From contig DIZI01000027.1 in NCBI GenBank assembly GCA_002427885.1, positions 1 through 64,000 on the forward strand: DNA of 64,000 nt, read 5' to 3'. The notes beneath the pieces were generated by a model, which ran no database searches, was not told where the DNA came from, and worked only from the letters and a program-made list of their open reading frames with translations. A program made the position numbers and the translations under genes. Below are positions 24,517 to 33,968 of the stretch, piece by piece. The DNA comes from Paludibacter sp. UBA6032. Its GTDB lineage: Bacteria; Bacteroidota; Bacteroidia; Bacteroidales; Paludibacteraceae. Each line of letters opens with the position of its first letter. Within the stretch, counting starts at the first letter, position 1.

Positions 24517-26460
24517 TTAGCCTTTCACCGGCTCAATGCCAAAGGTAAATCCGCCTTTCACGCGTTCAATCAGTTCCGGTAAAATGTCGGTATATTCTCC
24601 CAAAATACCAAAATCGGCAAAATGGAAAATAGACGCTTTCGGGTTATGATCGATAGCTATGATTTTTTCGGATTCTTTCATACCGGCAATATGCTGTATA
24701 GCTCCTGAAATTCCCACGGCAATATACAGTTTTGGACGAACGGTTTTACCGGTTTGTCCAACCTGACGGGCATATTCCGAAAAACCTTCGTCAACAACTA
24801 CACGGCTACAGGCCCATTCGGCTTTTATACCTTGGGCTTTCAACGCTTCGGCCAGTTTCTTGATTAATTCCAATCCGTCACCGGTCGTTCCACGACCACC
24901 CGAAACGATCACATCTGCATCGAACAGGTTTACTGAATTCCCTTCACCACGAACTGTTTTCAGAATTTCTACGCTGAATTCCTTTTCGGAAAGTTTTGGT
25001 TTAAAAGACGATGTAATTCCGGTGCGTCCTTCCACTTTGGCCGGAACTTCGAAGGTTCCTGCACGGGCGGTAGAAATTTGGGGATAAACAAATCCCAATA
25101 TGGTTGCTAATTTACTTTCGCCGTATGTAGGACGACGGGAATGCAGGATCGGTTTGTTAATCACTTTCTCCTTCCGATTCACATATTCACCAATTTCGAG
25201 CCCGGTACAATCGGCTGTTACTCCACTTCCGGTTTTCATGCCGATACGCGGAGCCAATTCACGACCGGAAGTGGTGGCTGCAAAAAGAGCAATTTCCGGA
25301 TTACGTTCTTTAATCACTTGTTCGAAAATTGATGAGAAAGGAAGTACTAAATATTCTTCGAATTTGTCATCTTCAACCACGATTACTTCGTCCGAACCAT
25401 GTTCGAATAAGATTTGTGCCTGATCTTTTACATTTTTACCAATGAGCAGGGTCATGATTTTAGTGTCGTTTCCAAGTTGATCGGCCAAATGACGGGCAGG
25501 AGTAAGCAATTCGAGCGAAGGACGGGCAATTCTTCCGTTGGCAATTTCTGCCCAGGTTAGAATACCTTTAGCTCCGTTGCGGTTATCATAAAATGGAAAT
25601 TCCGGTTTTTCAGCCGTTTTCTTTTCAGCCGTTTCCTTTTTCTCCAATACATTTCCGCCTTTTTTAAGGTTGGCTATCAAACTGTCGACAAGCGACGATT
25701 CGTTATGACCATCTGACATGGTAATAGGCGCACGTTCGCTTACAATATTTACCACACCGGCCACAATGGTTGGCGATCCGCTTAATCCGATTTTCTCGGT
25801 ACTTAATCCGATATCATCCACACCGAAAACGGTAATTTTAGCATTACGGGCTTTGATGGCTCCGGTAAGCGAAGGTTTGCGTGGCGGAATTCCGGTAGGA
25901 GTAAGTGAGATAGCACAAGGCATAGGCAGTTTCATCATTTGATAACCACCTTCGATAATCCGTTTTGCAATCACATTACCTTCGCCATCGGCTTTTACAG
26001 TTTCTACAAAAGTAGCCTGCGGAATCCCCATGCTTTCAGCAACCTGTGAAGGTACGTGGGCTGTATCACCGTCGCTGGTTTGACGACCTGCCAGAATGAT
26101 AAACGGTTCTTTTGAATCTTTATTAAAACCTAAATGTTTCAACATGGTTGAAATGGCCAGGCCTGTGGCAAAAGTATCGCTACCGCCTAATTTCCGGTCG
26201 GAGAGAAGGAATGCTTCGTCGTAACCCATCGAAATAGCCGTGCGTAAAGCCACTTCGAAAGATCCCGGTCCCATGGAACAGGCAATTAGCCGTGCATCGG
26301 GATGTTGTTTTTTGAGTTGTAATCCGGCTTCAAGACCAAACTGGCAGTCGATATTTATAATCGACTTAGCTTTTGTTCTATCCATCAAACCGTCCTCACC
26401 CATCCTCATTTCGGTGGCGAGGGGTACTTGTTTTATTAAACTTATAATTGTAAGAGCCAT
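24517..26460 (-). CDS. Electron transfer flavoprotein, beta and alpha subunits fused
   Basis: About 647 residues. I start at the ATG at 26460 (MALTIISLIKQVPL), the usual beginning of ETF beta; the frame is open 12 codons further upstream. Residues about 1-260 are the beta subunit (IKQVP..., the SMGPGSFEVALRTAISMGYDEA segment and the AGRQTSDGDTAHVPSQVAE nucleotide-binding stretch). After a Lys/Glu-rich linker (EKKETAEKKTAEKPE), residues about 290-647 are the alpha subunit, with GRELAPRIGMKTGSGVTADC and the FAD-binding end YIAVGISGAIQHIAGM...IIAIDHNP. One polypeptide therefore replaces the usual two. It passes electrons from acyl-CoA or similar dehydrogenases to the quinone oxidoreductase encoded just upstream (26552-28210). 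Confidence 0.93.
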   Translation of the reverse strand: MALTIISLIKQVPLATEMRMGEDGLMDRTKAKSIINIDCQFGLEAGLQLKKQHPDARLIACSMGPGSFEVALRTAISMGYDEAFLLSDRKLGGSDTFATGLAISTMLKHLGFNKDSKEPFIILAGRQTSDGDTAHVPSQVAESMGIPQATFVETVKADGEGNVIAKRIIEGGYQMMKLPMPCAISLTPTGIPPRKPSLTGAIKARNAKITVFGVDDIGLSTEKIGLSGSPTIVAGVVNIVSERAPITMSDGHNESSLVDSLIANLKKGGNVLEKKETAEKKTAEKPEFPFYDNRNGAKGILTWAEIANGRIARPSLELLTPARHLADQLGNDTKIMTLLIGKNVKDQAQILFEHGSDEVIVVEDDKFEEYLVLPFSSIFEQVIKERNPEIALFAATTSGRELAPRIGMKTGSGVTADCTGLEIGEYVNRKEKVINKPILHSRRPTYGESKLATILGFVYPQISTARAGTFEVPAKVEGRTGITSSFKPKLSEKEFSVEILKTVRGEGNSVNLFDADVIVSGGRGTTGDGLELIKKLAEALKAQGIKAEWACSRVVVDEGFSEYARQVGQTGKTVRPKLYIAVGISGAIQHIAGMKESEKIIAIDHNPKASIFHFADFGILGEYTDILPELIERVKGGFTFGIEPVKG

Positions 26461-26551
26461 TTTATTATTAGTTAGAAAGTTTGTAAATAAATTCATAATT
26501 TATAATTCAAAATTCATAATTATGCATTGTGAACTGTGAATTATGCATTAT

Positions 26552-28210
26552 CTACATATTTTGAAAATCCGGACCATTGCCACCATTCGGAACACTCCAG
26601 GTAATTCCATCTCCCGGTGTTTTAATGTCGCAGGTTTTGCAATGCATACAGTTTTCGGCATGAATACGCAATTCCTGATGACCGTTTTTATCCGTATGCA
26701 GTTCGTAAACTTCCGAAGAACAGAAAAACTGGCACGGTGCGCCGTATTGTTTAATATTAATGGCATTAAACGATTCGGGATTATTGATTTTCACGTGAGC
26801 AACCTGTTGTTCATCGTGGTTCACACCAGAAAAATAAACATCCGTTACTTTATCGAAAGTCAGTACTTTATCGAAGTCTAATTTTCCTTTGAATCTTTCT
26901 TTAAACGATTTTCCTTTGAATTCGGCCAACGTTTTAGTAGCATCTTTATCAGGATGAGATTTTAATTTTCCGAAGAATCCGGCACCGCCTGTTACCAGAA
27001 GGGTCCCAAAATTCAATCCGCCAATAAGTAACCCTTTCGAGAATCCTTGTCTGAAATTACGAACCGGATACAAATCTTTATAAATCACGCTGTCTTTGAT
27101 AGACGATTCATATGCTGAAAGTGTCTTATCGGAGAAATCATTTTTGGCCAATGCCGTCGCAGCTGTTTTTGCGGCCAGCATGCCGGAAGTAATAGCCAAA
27201 TGAACTCCTTTTAATGCCGGCATAGCTACTAACCCGGCACTATCACCAACAATCAGTGCATTGTCTGTGTATAATTTCGGAATAGAATACCATCCGCCTT
27301 CGGGCAATGTTTTTGCTCCGTATTCAACCAATTTTCCACCTTTCAGAAATTTGGCGATAAAAGGATTTGTTTTCCATGCCTGGAAGGCATCGTGTGTATC
27401 GAAAGTCGGATCTTCGTATTCCAGTCCAACCACCAACCCAACAGCTACTTTATTATCGTTCAACCCGTATACGAATCCACCTCCGAACTCTTTCATATTT
27501 AATGGATAACCCATGGTGTGATATACTTCGCCCGGTTTAATATTACCTTCTGGAACACTCCACAATTCTTTCACGCCCAGTGAGTAAATCTGACAATTTT
27601 TGTCTTTCTCCAGATCGTATTTTGCAATAAGTTGTTTCGCCAGACTACCCCGGGTACCTTCGGCAAAGATGGTCAACCTAGCTTCAATGCGTGTTCCCGG
27701 TTGGAAGTTTTCCATCTGGTTTCCGTGATGATCCACACCTGTATCGATGGTTTTAGCACCGATCACTTTTCCATCTTTATAAAGAATTTCACTTACCGAA
27801 AATCCCGTATAAATTTCCACTCCTTTTTCTTCGGCTTTTTTTGCTAAATAACGGCAAATCTGTCCCAAAGAAGCAGTGTAATTACCTGCATTACTCATAT
27901 AAGGTACATGAACCGGTAGTTTAAACGAACCGTTTTCACTCAGTAATACGGTAGAATCGGTTGCAACTTTAGCATTGAAAGGAATCTCACCGAAATCAAC
28001 ATCTGGCAATAAACTTTTGAAAACATCTGTTTTAATAACTGCACCAGACAAAATATGGCTTCCGATAGAACTTCCTTTTTCAATAAGTAAAATCCGGTGG
28101 TTCAAACCTTTTTGCTTTAATGTGTCCGCAAGATGAATTGAAGTGGCCAAACCAGAAGGTCCGCCTCCAATAATTAAAATATCCGTTGATACGGTATCAG
28201 CATTACTCAT
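26552..28210 (-). CDS. Electron transfer flavoprotein-quinone oxidoreductase
   Basis: 552 residues. An N-terminal FAD-binding Rossmann motif (DILIIGGGPSGLATSIHLA), the DSAGLVAMPALKGVHLAITSG segment and a C-terminal ferredoxin-like domain with CQFFCSS and ENCMHCKTCDIKTP mark the single-chain ETF-QO (FixC plus FixX) type with one 4Fe-4S cluster. It is a membrane-associated enzyme that oxidises reduced ETF and reduces (mena)quinone. It is the first gene of a two-gene operon; the fused ETF follows after 91 bp of A/T-rich sequence. It implies a quinone pool and acyl-CoA or similar flavin-linked oxidations in this organism. Confidence 0.94.
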   Translation of the reverse strand: MSNADTVSTDILIIGGGPSGLATSIHLADTLKQKGLNHRILLIEKGSSIGSHILSGAVIKTDVFKSLLPDVDFGEIPFNAKVATDSTVLLSENGSFKLPVHVPYMSNAGNYTASLGQICRYLAKKAEEKGVEIYTGFSVSEILYKDGKVIGAKTIDTGVDHHGNQMENFQPGTRIEARLTIFAEGTRGSLAKQLIAKYDLEKDKNCQIYSLGVKELWSVPEGNIKPGEVYHTMGYPLNMKEFGGGFVYGLNDNKVAVGLVVGLEYEDPTFDTHDAFQAWKTNPFIAKFLKGGKLVEYGAKTLPEGGWYSIPKLYTDNALIVGDSAGLVAMPALKGVHLAITSGMLAAKTAATALAKNDFSDKTLSAYESSIKDSVIYKDLYPVRNFRQGFSKGLLIGGLNFGTLLVTGGAGFFGKLKSHPDKDATKTLAEFKGKSFKERFKGKLDFDKVLTFDKVTDVYFSGVNHDEQQVAHVKINNPESFNAINIKQYGAPCQFFCSSEVYELHTDKNGHQELRIHAENCMHCKTCDIKTPGDGITWSVPNGGNGPDFQNM

Positions 28211-28790
28211 TATTATTTGATTTTTAAATTTTGATTATCCTATAATTTTAAAATTGCACTTACATGTGTTTTTTGACAATATTTTCTGTTGAATTTCTCA
28301 ATAATCGACATGAAAACCGGTTTATTATGCAGTTTCTTCGTGGATGCATAAAAATATCCTAACCGACTGTTTGTTTCGGCTTTCTGGTTGCCTTTCGATA
28401 AGAGTTTGATTGAAGTGTATCAGGAAGACCTATATACAATCACAAATGTACATATTTTCCCGATAGAAATGAGGAGTTGTTGATTTAAATTCGAGAAATT
28501 CAAGGTTATTTATTGATTTAATTGTTAAAAATACATCGTTTTCAGTTCAAATGAATGGAAACATATTTTGGCAAATTATTTTTTTTTCCGTACTTTAGAA
28601 TTTCAACGCAAAAATAAGCATTTTAATTGGTCGACCAGCCGAAAAAAGGGCATTGGAAGTTTAAAAAATCCTAAATTTTGCACAAAATATTAATAGTTGT
28701 GCATTGCGGATAACTATTGATTTTTTTAATTTTAAAATTAAGAAGCAAGGTTTTGTTATGTACAAGATTTAACCATAGCCCCCAAAACTT
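28211..28790. other. Long divergent intergenic region between ETF-QO and the RhlE-type helicase
   Basis: No gene fits here. One recognisable element is TACATTTG on the minus strand (28450-28443), a possible -7 box for the ETF operon with a leader of about 230 nt. The plus-strand promoter of the helicase begins at 28791. The rest is A/T-rich without clear repeats. Confidence 0.45.
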
Positions 28791-28820
28791 TTGACCATTG
28801 GCTTATTTTCCGTACCTTTG
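28791..28820 (+). promoter_or_regulatory. Promoter of the RhlE-type helicase gene
   Basis: TTTG (28791-28794), 18-bp spacer, TACCTTTG (28813-28820): an almost ideal Bacteroidota promoter. The predicted leader of about 60 nt runs to the ATG at 28890. Confidence 0.8.
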
Positions 28821-28889
28821 TGCAAAATCGTATTCTGTCAGGTTTAAAGAAAGAGCTTGTGAAAGAAGAACGGATACGTTAAATATTCT

Positions 28890-30278
28890 ATGACATTTGA
28901 TAAATTAGATCTTATTGAGCCGATCTTAAACGCTCTCCAACACGAAGGTTATACCCAACCTACCCCAATTCAGGAAATTTCAATTCCAATAGTACTTAAA
29001 GGCAATGATTTATTAGGCTGTGCACAAACAGGAACCGGCAAAACGGCTGCTTTCGCTATTCCTATTTTACAACAATTGTACCTGAACAAAGGCAATGAAA
29101 GAATTCCCCGTAAAATAAAAGCATTAGTAGTAACACCAACGCGTGAACTGGCCATACAAATTGGTGAAAGTTTTGCCGCTTACGGGCGGTTTATGAACTT
29201 GCGACATACGGTTGTTTTTGGCGGTGTGCCTCAAAGTCAACAGGTAGGTGCTCTGAAAATGGGCGTTGATATCCTTATTGCTACCCCCGGGAGACTACTC
29301 GATTTAATCAACCAGGGTTATGTGAAATTGGGTGATATCAGTATTTTTGTCCTCGATGAAGCTGACCGTATGCTCGATATGGGTTTTATTCACGATGTCC
29401 GGAAACTGATAAAACTTATTCCGGCTAAACGTCAATCCTTGTTTTTCTCGGCCACTATGCCGGAATCCATTCGGGTATTGGCGAGTACCATTTTGACTGA
29501 TCCGAAAGAAGTAGAAGTCACTCCTGCTTCAACAACTGCTGAAACCGTTGAGCAGGAGATGTATTTCGTGGATGCCGATAACAAGAAGGATTTATTGATT
29601 CATATACTGAAAGATAAATCGATTGCAACAGCACTGGTTTTTACGCGTACCAAACATGGTGCCGATAAGGTGCAACGTTTTCTGACGAAAGCCAATATTA
29701 AAGCGGAAGCCATACATGGTAATAAATCGCAAAATGCACGTCAAAATGCGTTGCGGAATTTTAAAGACCGTACGACACGTGTGTTGGTGGCAACTGATAT
29801 AGCTGCCCGGGGTATCGATATTGATGACCTGAATCTGGTAATTAATTACGAAATTCCGAATATCCCAGAAACTTACGTTCACCGCATTGGACGGACGGGT
29901 AGGGCGGGGCTCGAAGGAAAAGCCGTATCCTTTTGCGATGCCGAAGAGCGTGAATACCTGAAGGATATCCAGAAACTGATTTCCATCCGTATCCCTTTGG
30001 TGAATGATCATCCATATCCTGCGTTAAATATCCCTGAGGATGGAAAAGGTAAACCAAAACCAAAATTACAAACAGCACGTCCTCAAAATCCGAATAAACC
30101 CAAAGCAAATCATACACGTACACCGGTAAACAGCAATGCTACAGGGAACTCATCCAGAGTTAGTGGACAACGCAAAGTTGAACCGGCACCACGAAGAACT
30201 GAAAATACGCAAAAGAGATCTGAAAATTCTCCACGTAAAACCGAAGGTGGATCAAAGAAATATTGGGGAAGAAATTAA
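28890..30278 (+). CDS. rhlE: DEAD-box RNA helicase, RhlE type
   Basis: 462 residues. The motifs run in order: Q-motif (YTQPTPIQ), AQTGTGKT, PTRELAIQIGE, TPGRLLDL, DEADRMLDMGF, FSATMP, ATDIAARGIDI and HRIGRTGRAG. The core is followed by a basic, low-complexity tail rich in Pro, Asn, Arg and Lys (about 385-462), typical of RhlE-like enzymes and probably RNA-binding. Such proteins remodel RNA in ribosome assembly or with the degradation machinery and are often cold-induced. It has its own strong promoter (28791-28820) and a terminator (30333-30363), so it is monocistronic. Confidence 0.94.
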   Translation: MTFDKLDLIEPILNALQHEGYTQPTPIQEISIPIVLKGNDLLGCAQTGTGKTAAFAIPILQQLYLNKGNERIPRKIKALVVTPTRELAIQIGESFAAYGRFMNLRHTVVFGGVPQSQQVGALKMGVDILIATPGRLLDLINQGYVKLGDISIFVLDEADRMLDMGFIHDVRKLIKLIPAKRQSLFFSATMPESIRVLASTILTDPKEVEVTPASTTAETVEQEMYFVDADNKKDLLIHILKDKSIATALVFTRTKHGADKVQRFLTKANIKAEAIHGNKSQNARQNALRNFKDRTTRVLVATDIAARGIDIDDLNLVINYEIPNIPETYVHRIGRTGRAGLEGKAVSFCDAEEREYLKDIQKLISIRIPLVNDHPYPALNIPEDGKGKPKPKLQTARPQNPNKPKANHTRTPVNSNATGNSSRVSGQRKVEPAPRRTENTQKRSENSPRKTEGGSKKYWGRN

Positions 30279-30332
30279 AATCATTCACATGATTTCGTAG
30301 GAAGATAAATATTGCCGCTAGCTGGCTAAGAT

Positions 30333-30363
30333 AAAACCGGGGGCAAATGCTCACGGTTTTTTT
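30333..30363 (+). terminator. Terminator of the RhlE-type helicase gene
   Basis: AAAACCG (30333-30339) pairs with CGGTTTT (30354-30360), with partial pairing inside, followed by a run of T. Confidence 0.8.
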
Positions 30364-30454
30364 GAATAAATAAAGTGCTGGAACAAAAAGTAATAATTTA
30401 TTTTTTTTAGTTCATCAATAATTTGACTCTTTTTTAAACAAAGGAGGCCGTTGT

Positions 30455-30476
30455 ATCGTTATTGATAATTAACGAT
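30455..30476. promoter_or_regulatory. Inverted repeat before the AraC-type gene
   Basis: ATCGTTA (30455-30461) and TAACGAT (30470-30476) are exact inverted arms around 8 bases, ending 10 bp before the start codon. This could be an autoregulatory operator or a hairpin over the ribosome entry site. The perfect-looking Shine-Dalgarno AAAGGAGG near 30440 is too far from the ATG to serve it. Confidence 0.4.
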
Positions 30477-30486
30477 CAAGACCGGC

Positions 30487-31377
30487 ATGAACCAACTGCA
30501 TAAAGACATAAAAACATTTACCTTCTCCGAAAGCTCAACGGATAATCCGGATTTTGCGCTCAAACGAATGGAAGATATATACCGGAATGCCAATGGCAGC
30601 CCGGACAGTCCGCACAGGCATGATTATTATACCATTATATTTATTGAAAAGGGCGAAGGAACTCATTTTGTAGATTTTACTGAATACAAGGTTCTGGATC
30701 GTACAATTTATTTTATTCAGCCCGGTCAGATGCATCAACTCATTTTGACTGCTGCCCCTAAAGGTTGGGTACTTACTTTTACGGAACAATTTTTAATAAG
30801 TAATTCTATTCCCGAAAAGCTGATCAATGACATTTACCTTTTCAACGATTACGGTCAATCACCTCCACTTCCCGTAAATGAAAATGATTTTCCGATTTAC
30901 AATAATCTGATTCAGCAGATAGATCATTTTGCCAAATCGCTCGAAACCTATACGATGGAAGCAGTCGGTTCGTTGGTGAAAATATTCCTGATACAAAGCA
31001 ATAATCATTGTTCGTTGCATAAAAGCAATAATCCGCAACTGATTGAAGCCGGAAATCATATCCTTCGCACATTTAAACAACAGCTAAACAAGCAGTATGC
31101 AACCGACCATATGGTTTCGGATTATGCCGACAAACTTGCAGTTACGAGTGATTACCTTAATAAAACAGTAAAAAATCTTACCGGTAAATCGGCTAAGGTA
31201 CATATCCAAAGTAAGTTAATTACCGAGGCCAAACGCTCCCTGTTGTTCAGCAATATCAGCAATAAAGAACTCTCCTATGAGCTTGGTTTTGATGAATCAG
31301 CACATTTCAATAACTTTTTCAAGAAAATTACCGGTCAAACTCCTTCCGAATTTCGTGTTTTGGCACGTCAGTCCTGA
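30487..31377 (+). CDS. AraC-family transcriptional regulator
   Basis: 296 residues. The N-terminal half is cupin-like (SPHRHDYYTIIFIEKGEGTHFVDF; IYFIQPGQMHQL). The C-terminal 100 residues hold the two helix-turn-helix motifs (YADKLAVTSDYLNKTVKNLTGKSA; LSYELGFDESAHFNNFFKKITGQTPSEFR). It lies 200 bp before a pirin and a DoxX gene read in the same direction, and is the likely regulator of that pair. Its ligand is unknown. An inverted repeat sits directly before its start. Confidence 0.94.
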   Translation: MNQLHKDIKTFTFSESSTDNPDFALKRMEDIYRNANGSPDSPHRHDYYTIIFIEKGEGTHFVDFTEYKVLDRTIYFIQPGQMHQLILTAAPKGWVLTFTEQFLISNSIPEKLINDIYLFNDYGQSPPLPVNENDFPIYNNLIQQIDHFAKSLETYTMEAVGSLVKIFLIQSNNHCSLHKSNNPQLIEAGNHILRTFKQQLNKQYATDHMVSDYADKLAVTSDYLNKTVKNLTGKSAKVHIQSKLITEAKRSLLFSNISNKELSYELGFDESAHFNNFFKKITGQTPSEFRVLARQS

Positions 31378-31429
31378 TTTTTGCAATCATTCACCCGATT
31401 TTATTACTTCCCGGAGCATTTTGTCGCCG

Positions 31430-31437
31430 TACCTTTG
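31430..31437 (+). promoter_or_regulatory. Probable -7 box of the pirin-DoxX genes
   Basis: TACCTTTG, a perfect TAnnTTTG, 143 bp before the pirin ATG. No good TTTG at the -33 distance, which would suit activator dependence on the adjacent AraC-type protein. Confidence 0.5.
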
Positions 31438-31579
31438 TCGTATCAAAATAATAACCCCTGAAGGGAAACTTAATTACTACAATCTTCATAACAATTATAC
31501 ATGAAGTTCAAATTGAAATAATTGAAGAAACTAGTTTTATTCCACTTTAGGGGTTAGGGGTAAATAAAAAACAAATAAT

Positions 31580-32287
31580 ATGAAAACAATATTGCATAAA
31601 GCAGAAAGCAGGGGACATGCTAACCACGGTTGGCTTGATTCTCATCATACCTTTAGTTTTGCCAATTATTATAATCCGGAACGTGTCCATTTTGGTATGC
31701 TACGTGTCCTCAATGACGACCGGGTGGCCGCGGGCCAGGGTTTCGGAGAGCACCCGCACGACAATATGGAAATAATTTCCATTCCGCTTTCGGGTGATCT
31801 TGAGCACAAAGACAGTATGGGCAACCACGGTATAATCACCACGGGTGAAATTCAGGTAATGAGTGCAGGAACAGGAATATTCCACAGTGAATACAATAAA
31901 AATAAGGATAAAGAAGTCCGGTTTTTGCAAATTTGGGTATTTCCGGATAAAAAGAATGTAACGCCACGTTATGATCAGATATCACTTGCTGAAATTGCGA
32001 AAACGAACGAATTGTACCAGATTCTATCGCCAAATCAGGATGATCAGGGAGTGTGGATTCACCAACAGGCATGGTTCCACTTAGGAGATTTATCAGCAGG
32101 TTGGGAAGGCAAGTATGATCTGAAAGATAATAAAAATGGTGTGTATTTCTTTGTAATCGAAGGAGATGTGACTATTTCCGGTCAGAAACTCAATCGCAGG
32201 GATGGCTTGGGAATCAGTGAAACGGGATCTGTAGAAATAAAGGCAGATTCGCAGGCGAAATTATTGGTTATGGAAATACCAATGTAA
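31580..32287 (+). CDS. Pirin-family bicupin protein
   Basis: 235 residues. The N-terminal cupin carries the pirin metal-site pattern: HHTFSFANYYNPERVHFGMLRV, GFGEHPHDNMEIISIPLSG with its His/His/His set, and later HSEYN with the glutamate ligand region. The second cupin is diverged. YhaK/YhhW-type pirins bind iron or another metal and some have quercetinase activity or act as redox sensors. It forms a small transcript with the DoxX gene 41 bp downstream. AraC plus pirin plus DoxX is a frequent trio in bacteria responding to oxidants or electrophiles. Confidence 0.93.
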   Translation: MKTILHKAESRGHANHGWLDSHHTFSFANYYNPERVHFGMLRVLNDDRVAAGQGFGEHPHDNMEIISIPLSGDLEHKDSMGNHGIITTGEIQVMSAGTGIFHSEYNKNKDKEVRFLQIWVFPDKKNVTPRYDQISLAEIAKTNELYQILSPNQDDQGVWIHQQAWFHLGDLSAGWEGKYDLKDNKNGVYFFVIEGDVTISGQKLNRRDGLGISETGSVEIKADSQAKLLVMEIPM

Positions 32288-32328
32288 TTCATAATTTAAA
32301 ATTCATAATTCTTAATTAAATAGACAAA

Positions 32329-32790
32329 ATGAAAACAATTAAAAAATTTCTAGTTACTGACCAAAAATCATGGTCATTGCTTTTAGTACGCCTTGCATTG
32401 GGCATCACCATTTTCCCTCACGGAGCGCAAAAAGCGTTAGGTCTTTTCGGTGGTTATGGTTTCACGGGAACAATCGGTTATTTCGAATCGATGGGAATGC
32501 CGTTTGTTCTGGCGACATTGGTTATTCTGGCCGAGTTTGTGGGTAGTCTCGGACTTATCGCCGGCATCGGAACCCGTTTTATGGCCTGTTCACTTTTTAT
32601 TGAAATGACCGGGGCCATGATTCTAGGAGGACATATTCACAACGGATTTTTTATGAACTGGTATATGATGCCCAAAACCGGTGAAGGAATTGAATACTTT
32701 ATTTTGGTTCTTGGAATTGCGCTTGCTGTTCTGATAGGAGGAAGCGGGAAATTCTCGTTCGATAATCTGATTTCGAAGAAACTGAAATAA
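32329..32790 (+). CDS. DoxX-family membrane protein
   Basis: 153 residues with four membrane segments. LLLVRLALGITIFPHGAQKALGLFGGYG is the first helix and loop of DoxX proteins; segments follow at about 55-80, 85-105 and 120-140. The family is linked to thiol/oxidative stress or to quinone-associated oxidoreductase complexes, but its chemistry is not settled. It follows the pirin gene after 41 bp and has a clear terminator behind it (32813-32842). Confidence 0.92.
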   Translation: MKTIKKFLVTDQKSWSLLLVRLALGITIFPHGAQKALGLFGGYGFTGTIGYFESMGMPFVLATLVILAEFVGSLGLIAGIGTRFMACSLFIEMTGAMILGGHIHNGFFMNWYMMPKTGEGIEYFILVLGIALAVLIGGSGKFSFDNLISKKLK

Positions 32791-32812
32791 TATAATCTCA
32801 AAAATCTGACTT

Positions 32813-32842
32813 AAGGTGGTTCTGAAAAGAATCACCTTTTTT
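32813..32842 (+). terminator. Terminator of the pirin-DoxX transcript
   Basis: AAGGTGGTTCT pairs with AGAATCACCTT around a short loop, followed by TTTTTT. Confidence 0.88.
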
Positions 32843-32993
32843 CGTGTTATAACTCCGGCTTGTATTGAAAAAAATCAAATATTCTAAAACTTAATATTCT
32901 GTGAATTGTTTTAATTGTAACTAATTTGCTGATATTTAGAATAAGCAACAAGTTTGAATGGAAATAAATGTTTAACCGTCTAATTTTACAAAA

Positions 32994-33908
32994 ATGAAAA
33001 ACAGGAGTTCAATTGCAACGCTATTTTTTATAGTGATTGCAGGTTTAGGTTTAGCATTAGCTTTTGCTATCAACAGAGATTTATCATCAGGGGCAAGCGT
33101 AAATACTATTGTAATATTTACTCTTATTGGTATTCTTGTAGCCTGGTCTACAAAAGTGGCCGATCAATGGAGTCGGGCAATTGTATTGAGATTAGGTAAG
33201 TTTCAATCGCTTAAAGGTCCCGGACTATTCTTTATTGTCCCAATATTTGATTACATACCCTATTGGATTGATATCCGGGTTATAACTACTTCATTTAAGG
33301 CCGAAAAAACATTGACAAAAGACACAGTTCCGGTGGATGTAGATGCAGTTCTTTTTTGGAAAGTTGTCGATCCAAAAAAAGCTGCTTTAGATGTGGCAGA
33401 TTATTCCAGTGCAATAAATTGGGCTTCACAAACTGCTTTACGTGATGTGATAGGGAAAACCATGCTGGCTGATATGCTTGAAGGGCGGGATAAAATCAGC
33501 AGTTTATTACAAACAATAATTGATGAAAGAACCGAGCCATGGGGAATAAATGTCATATCGGTTGAAGTGAAAGATGTTCTTATTCCGCAAGGACTGGAAG
33601 CTGCCATGTCGATGCAGGCACAAGCAGAAAGGGAACGTCAGGCACGTGTAATTCTGGGTGATTCCGAGCGGCAGATTGCAGAAAAGTTTAACGAAGCAGC
33701 CAAAAGTTACTCCGATAATCCTACTGCTTTTCATCTTCGTGCCATGAATATGCTCTACGAAGGGCTTAAAACGAATTCTACCATAGTTATTGTCCCTAGT
33801 ACCGCAGTAGAAAGCATGGGTTTGGGTGGACTGACAGGAACTATCGCTTTAACTGATGTAGTTCAGAAAAGAAAGGTTGACAATACTGTCAAACCAGAAT
33901 CAACATAA
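32994..33908 (+). CDS. SPFH/Band 7 domain protein, slipin type
   Basis: 304 residues. Two N-terminal hydrophobic segments (about 9-26 and 33-50) anchor it in the membrane. Then comes the stomatin/prohibitin domain (ADQWSRAIVLRLGKFQSLKGPGLFFIVPIFD; TVPVDVDAVLFWKVVDPKKAALDVADY) and a coiled part with the AMSMQAQAERERQARVILGDSE motif typical of slipins. Slipins assemble in membrane microdomains and are often partners of NfeD-type proteases; no NfeD gene lies next to it. It stands alone between two terminators. Confidence 0.92.
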   Translation: MKNRSSIATLFFIVIAGLGLALAFAINRDLSSGASVNTIVIFTLIGILVAWSTKVADQWSRAIVLRLGKFQSLKGPGLFFIVPIFDYIPYWIDIRVITTSFKAEKTLTKDTVPVDVDAVLFWKVVDPKKAALDVADYSSAINWASQTALRDVIGKTMLADMLEGRDKISSLLQTIIDERTEPWGINVISVEVKDVLIPQGLEAAMSMQAQAERERQARVILGDSERQIAEKFNEAAKSYSDNPTAFHLRAMNMLYEGLKTNSTIVIVPSTAVESMGLGGLTGTIALTDVVQKRKVDNTVKPEST

Positions 33909-33910
33909 AA

Positions 33911-33952
33911 AAAAAGAATCGGTACACCCTAAAGTGTATCGATTCTTTTTTG
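33911..33952. terminator. Bidirectional terminator between the slipin gene and rplI
   Basis: GAATCGGTACAC and GTGTATCGATTC form a 12-bp stem (one G-U pair) flanked by six A on the left and six T on the right, so it can stop transcription from both converging genes. Confidence 0.92.
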
Positions 33953-33968
33953 ACTTTGAATTATAATA

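Noticed and set aside
26461..26551. Repeated AATTCATAATT-type sequence between the ETF genes, similar to 32288-32320
   Set aside because: It is simple A/T-rich sequence of a type common in intergenic DNA of this genome; no defined unit or boundary.
30436..30466. Strong Shine-Dalgarno AAAGGAGG before the AraC-type gene, possible leader peptide
   Set aside because: The only frame behind it is TTG plus three codons; such sites are rarely used in this phylum and the spacing to the ATG is wrong.
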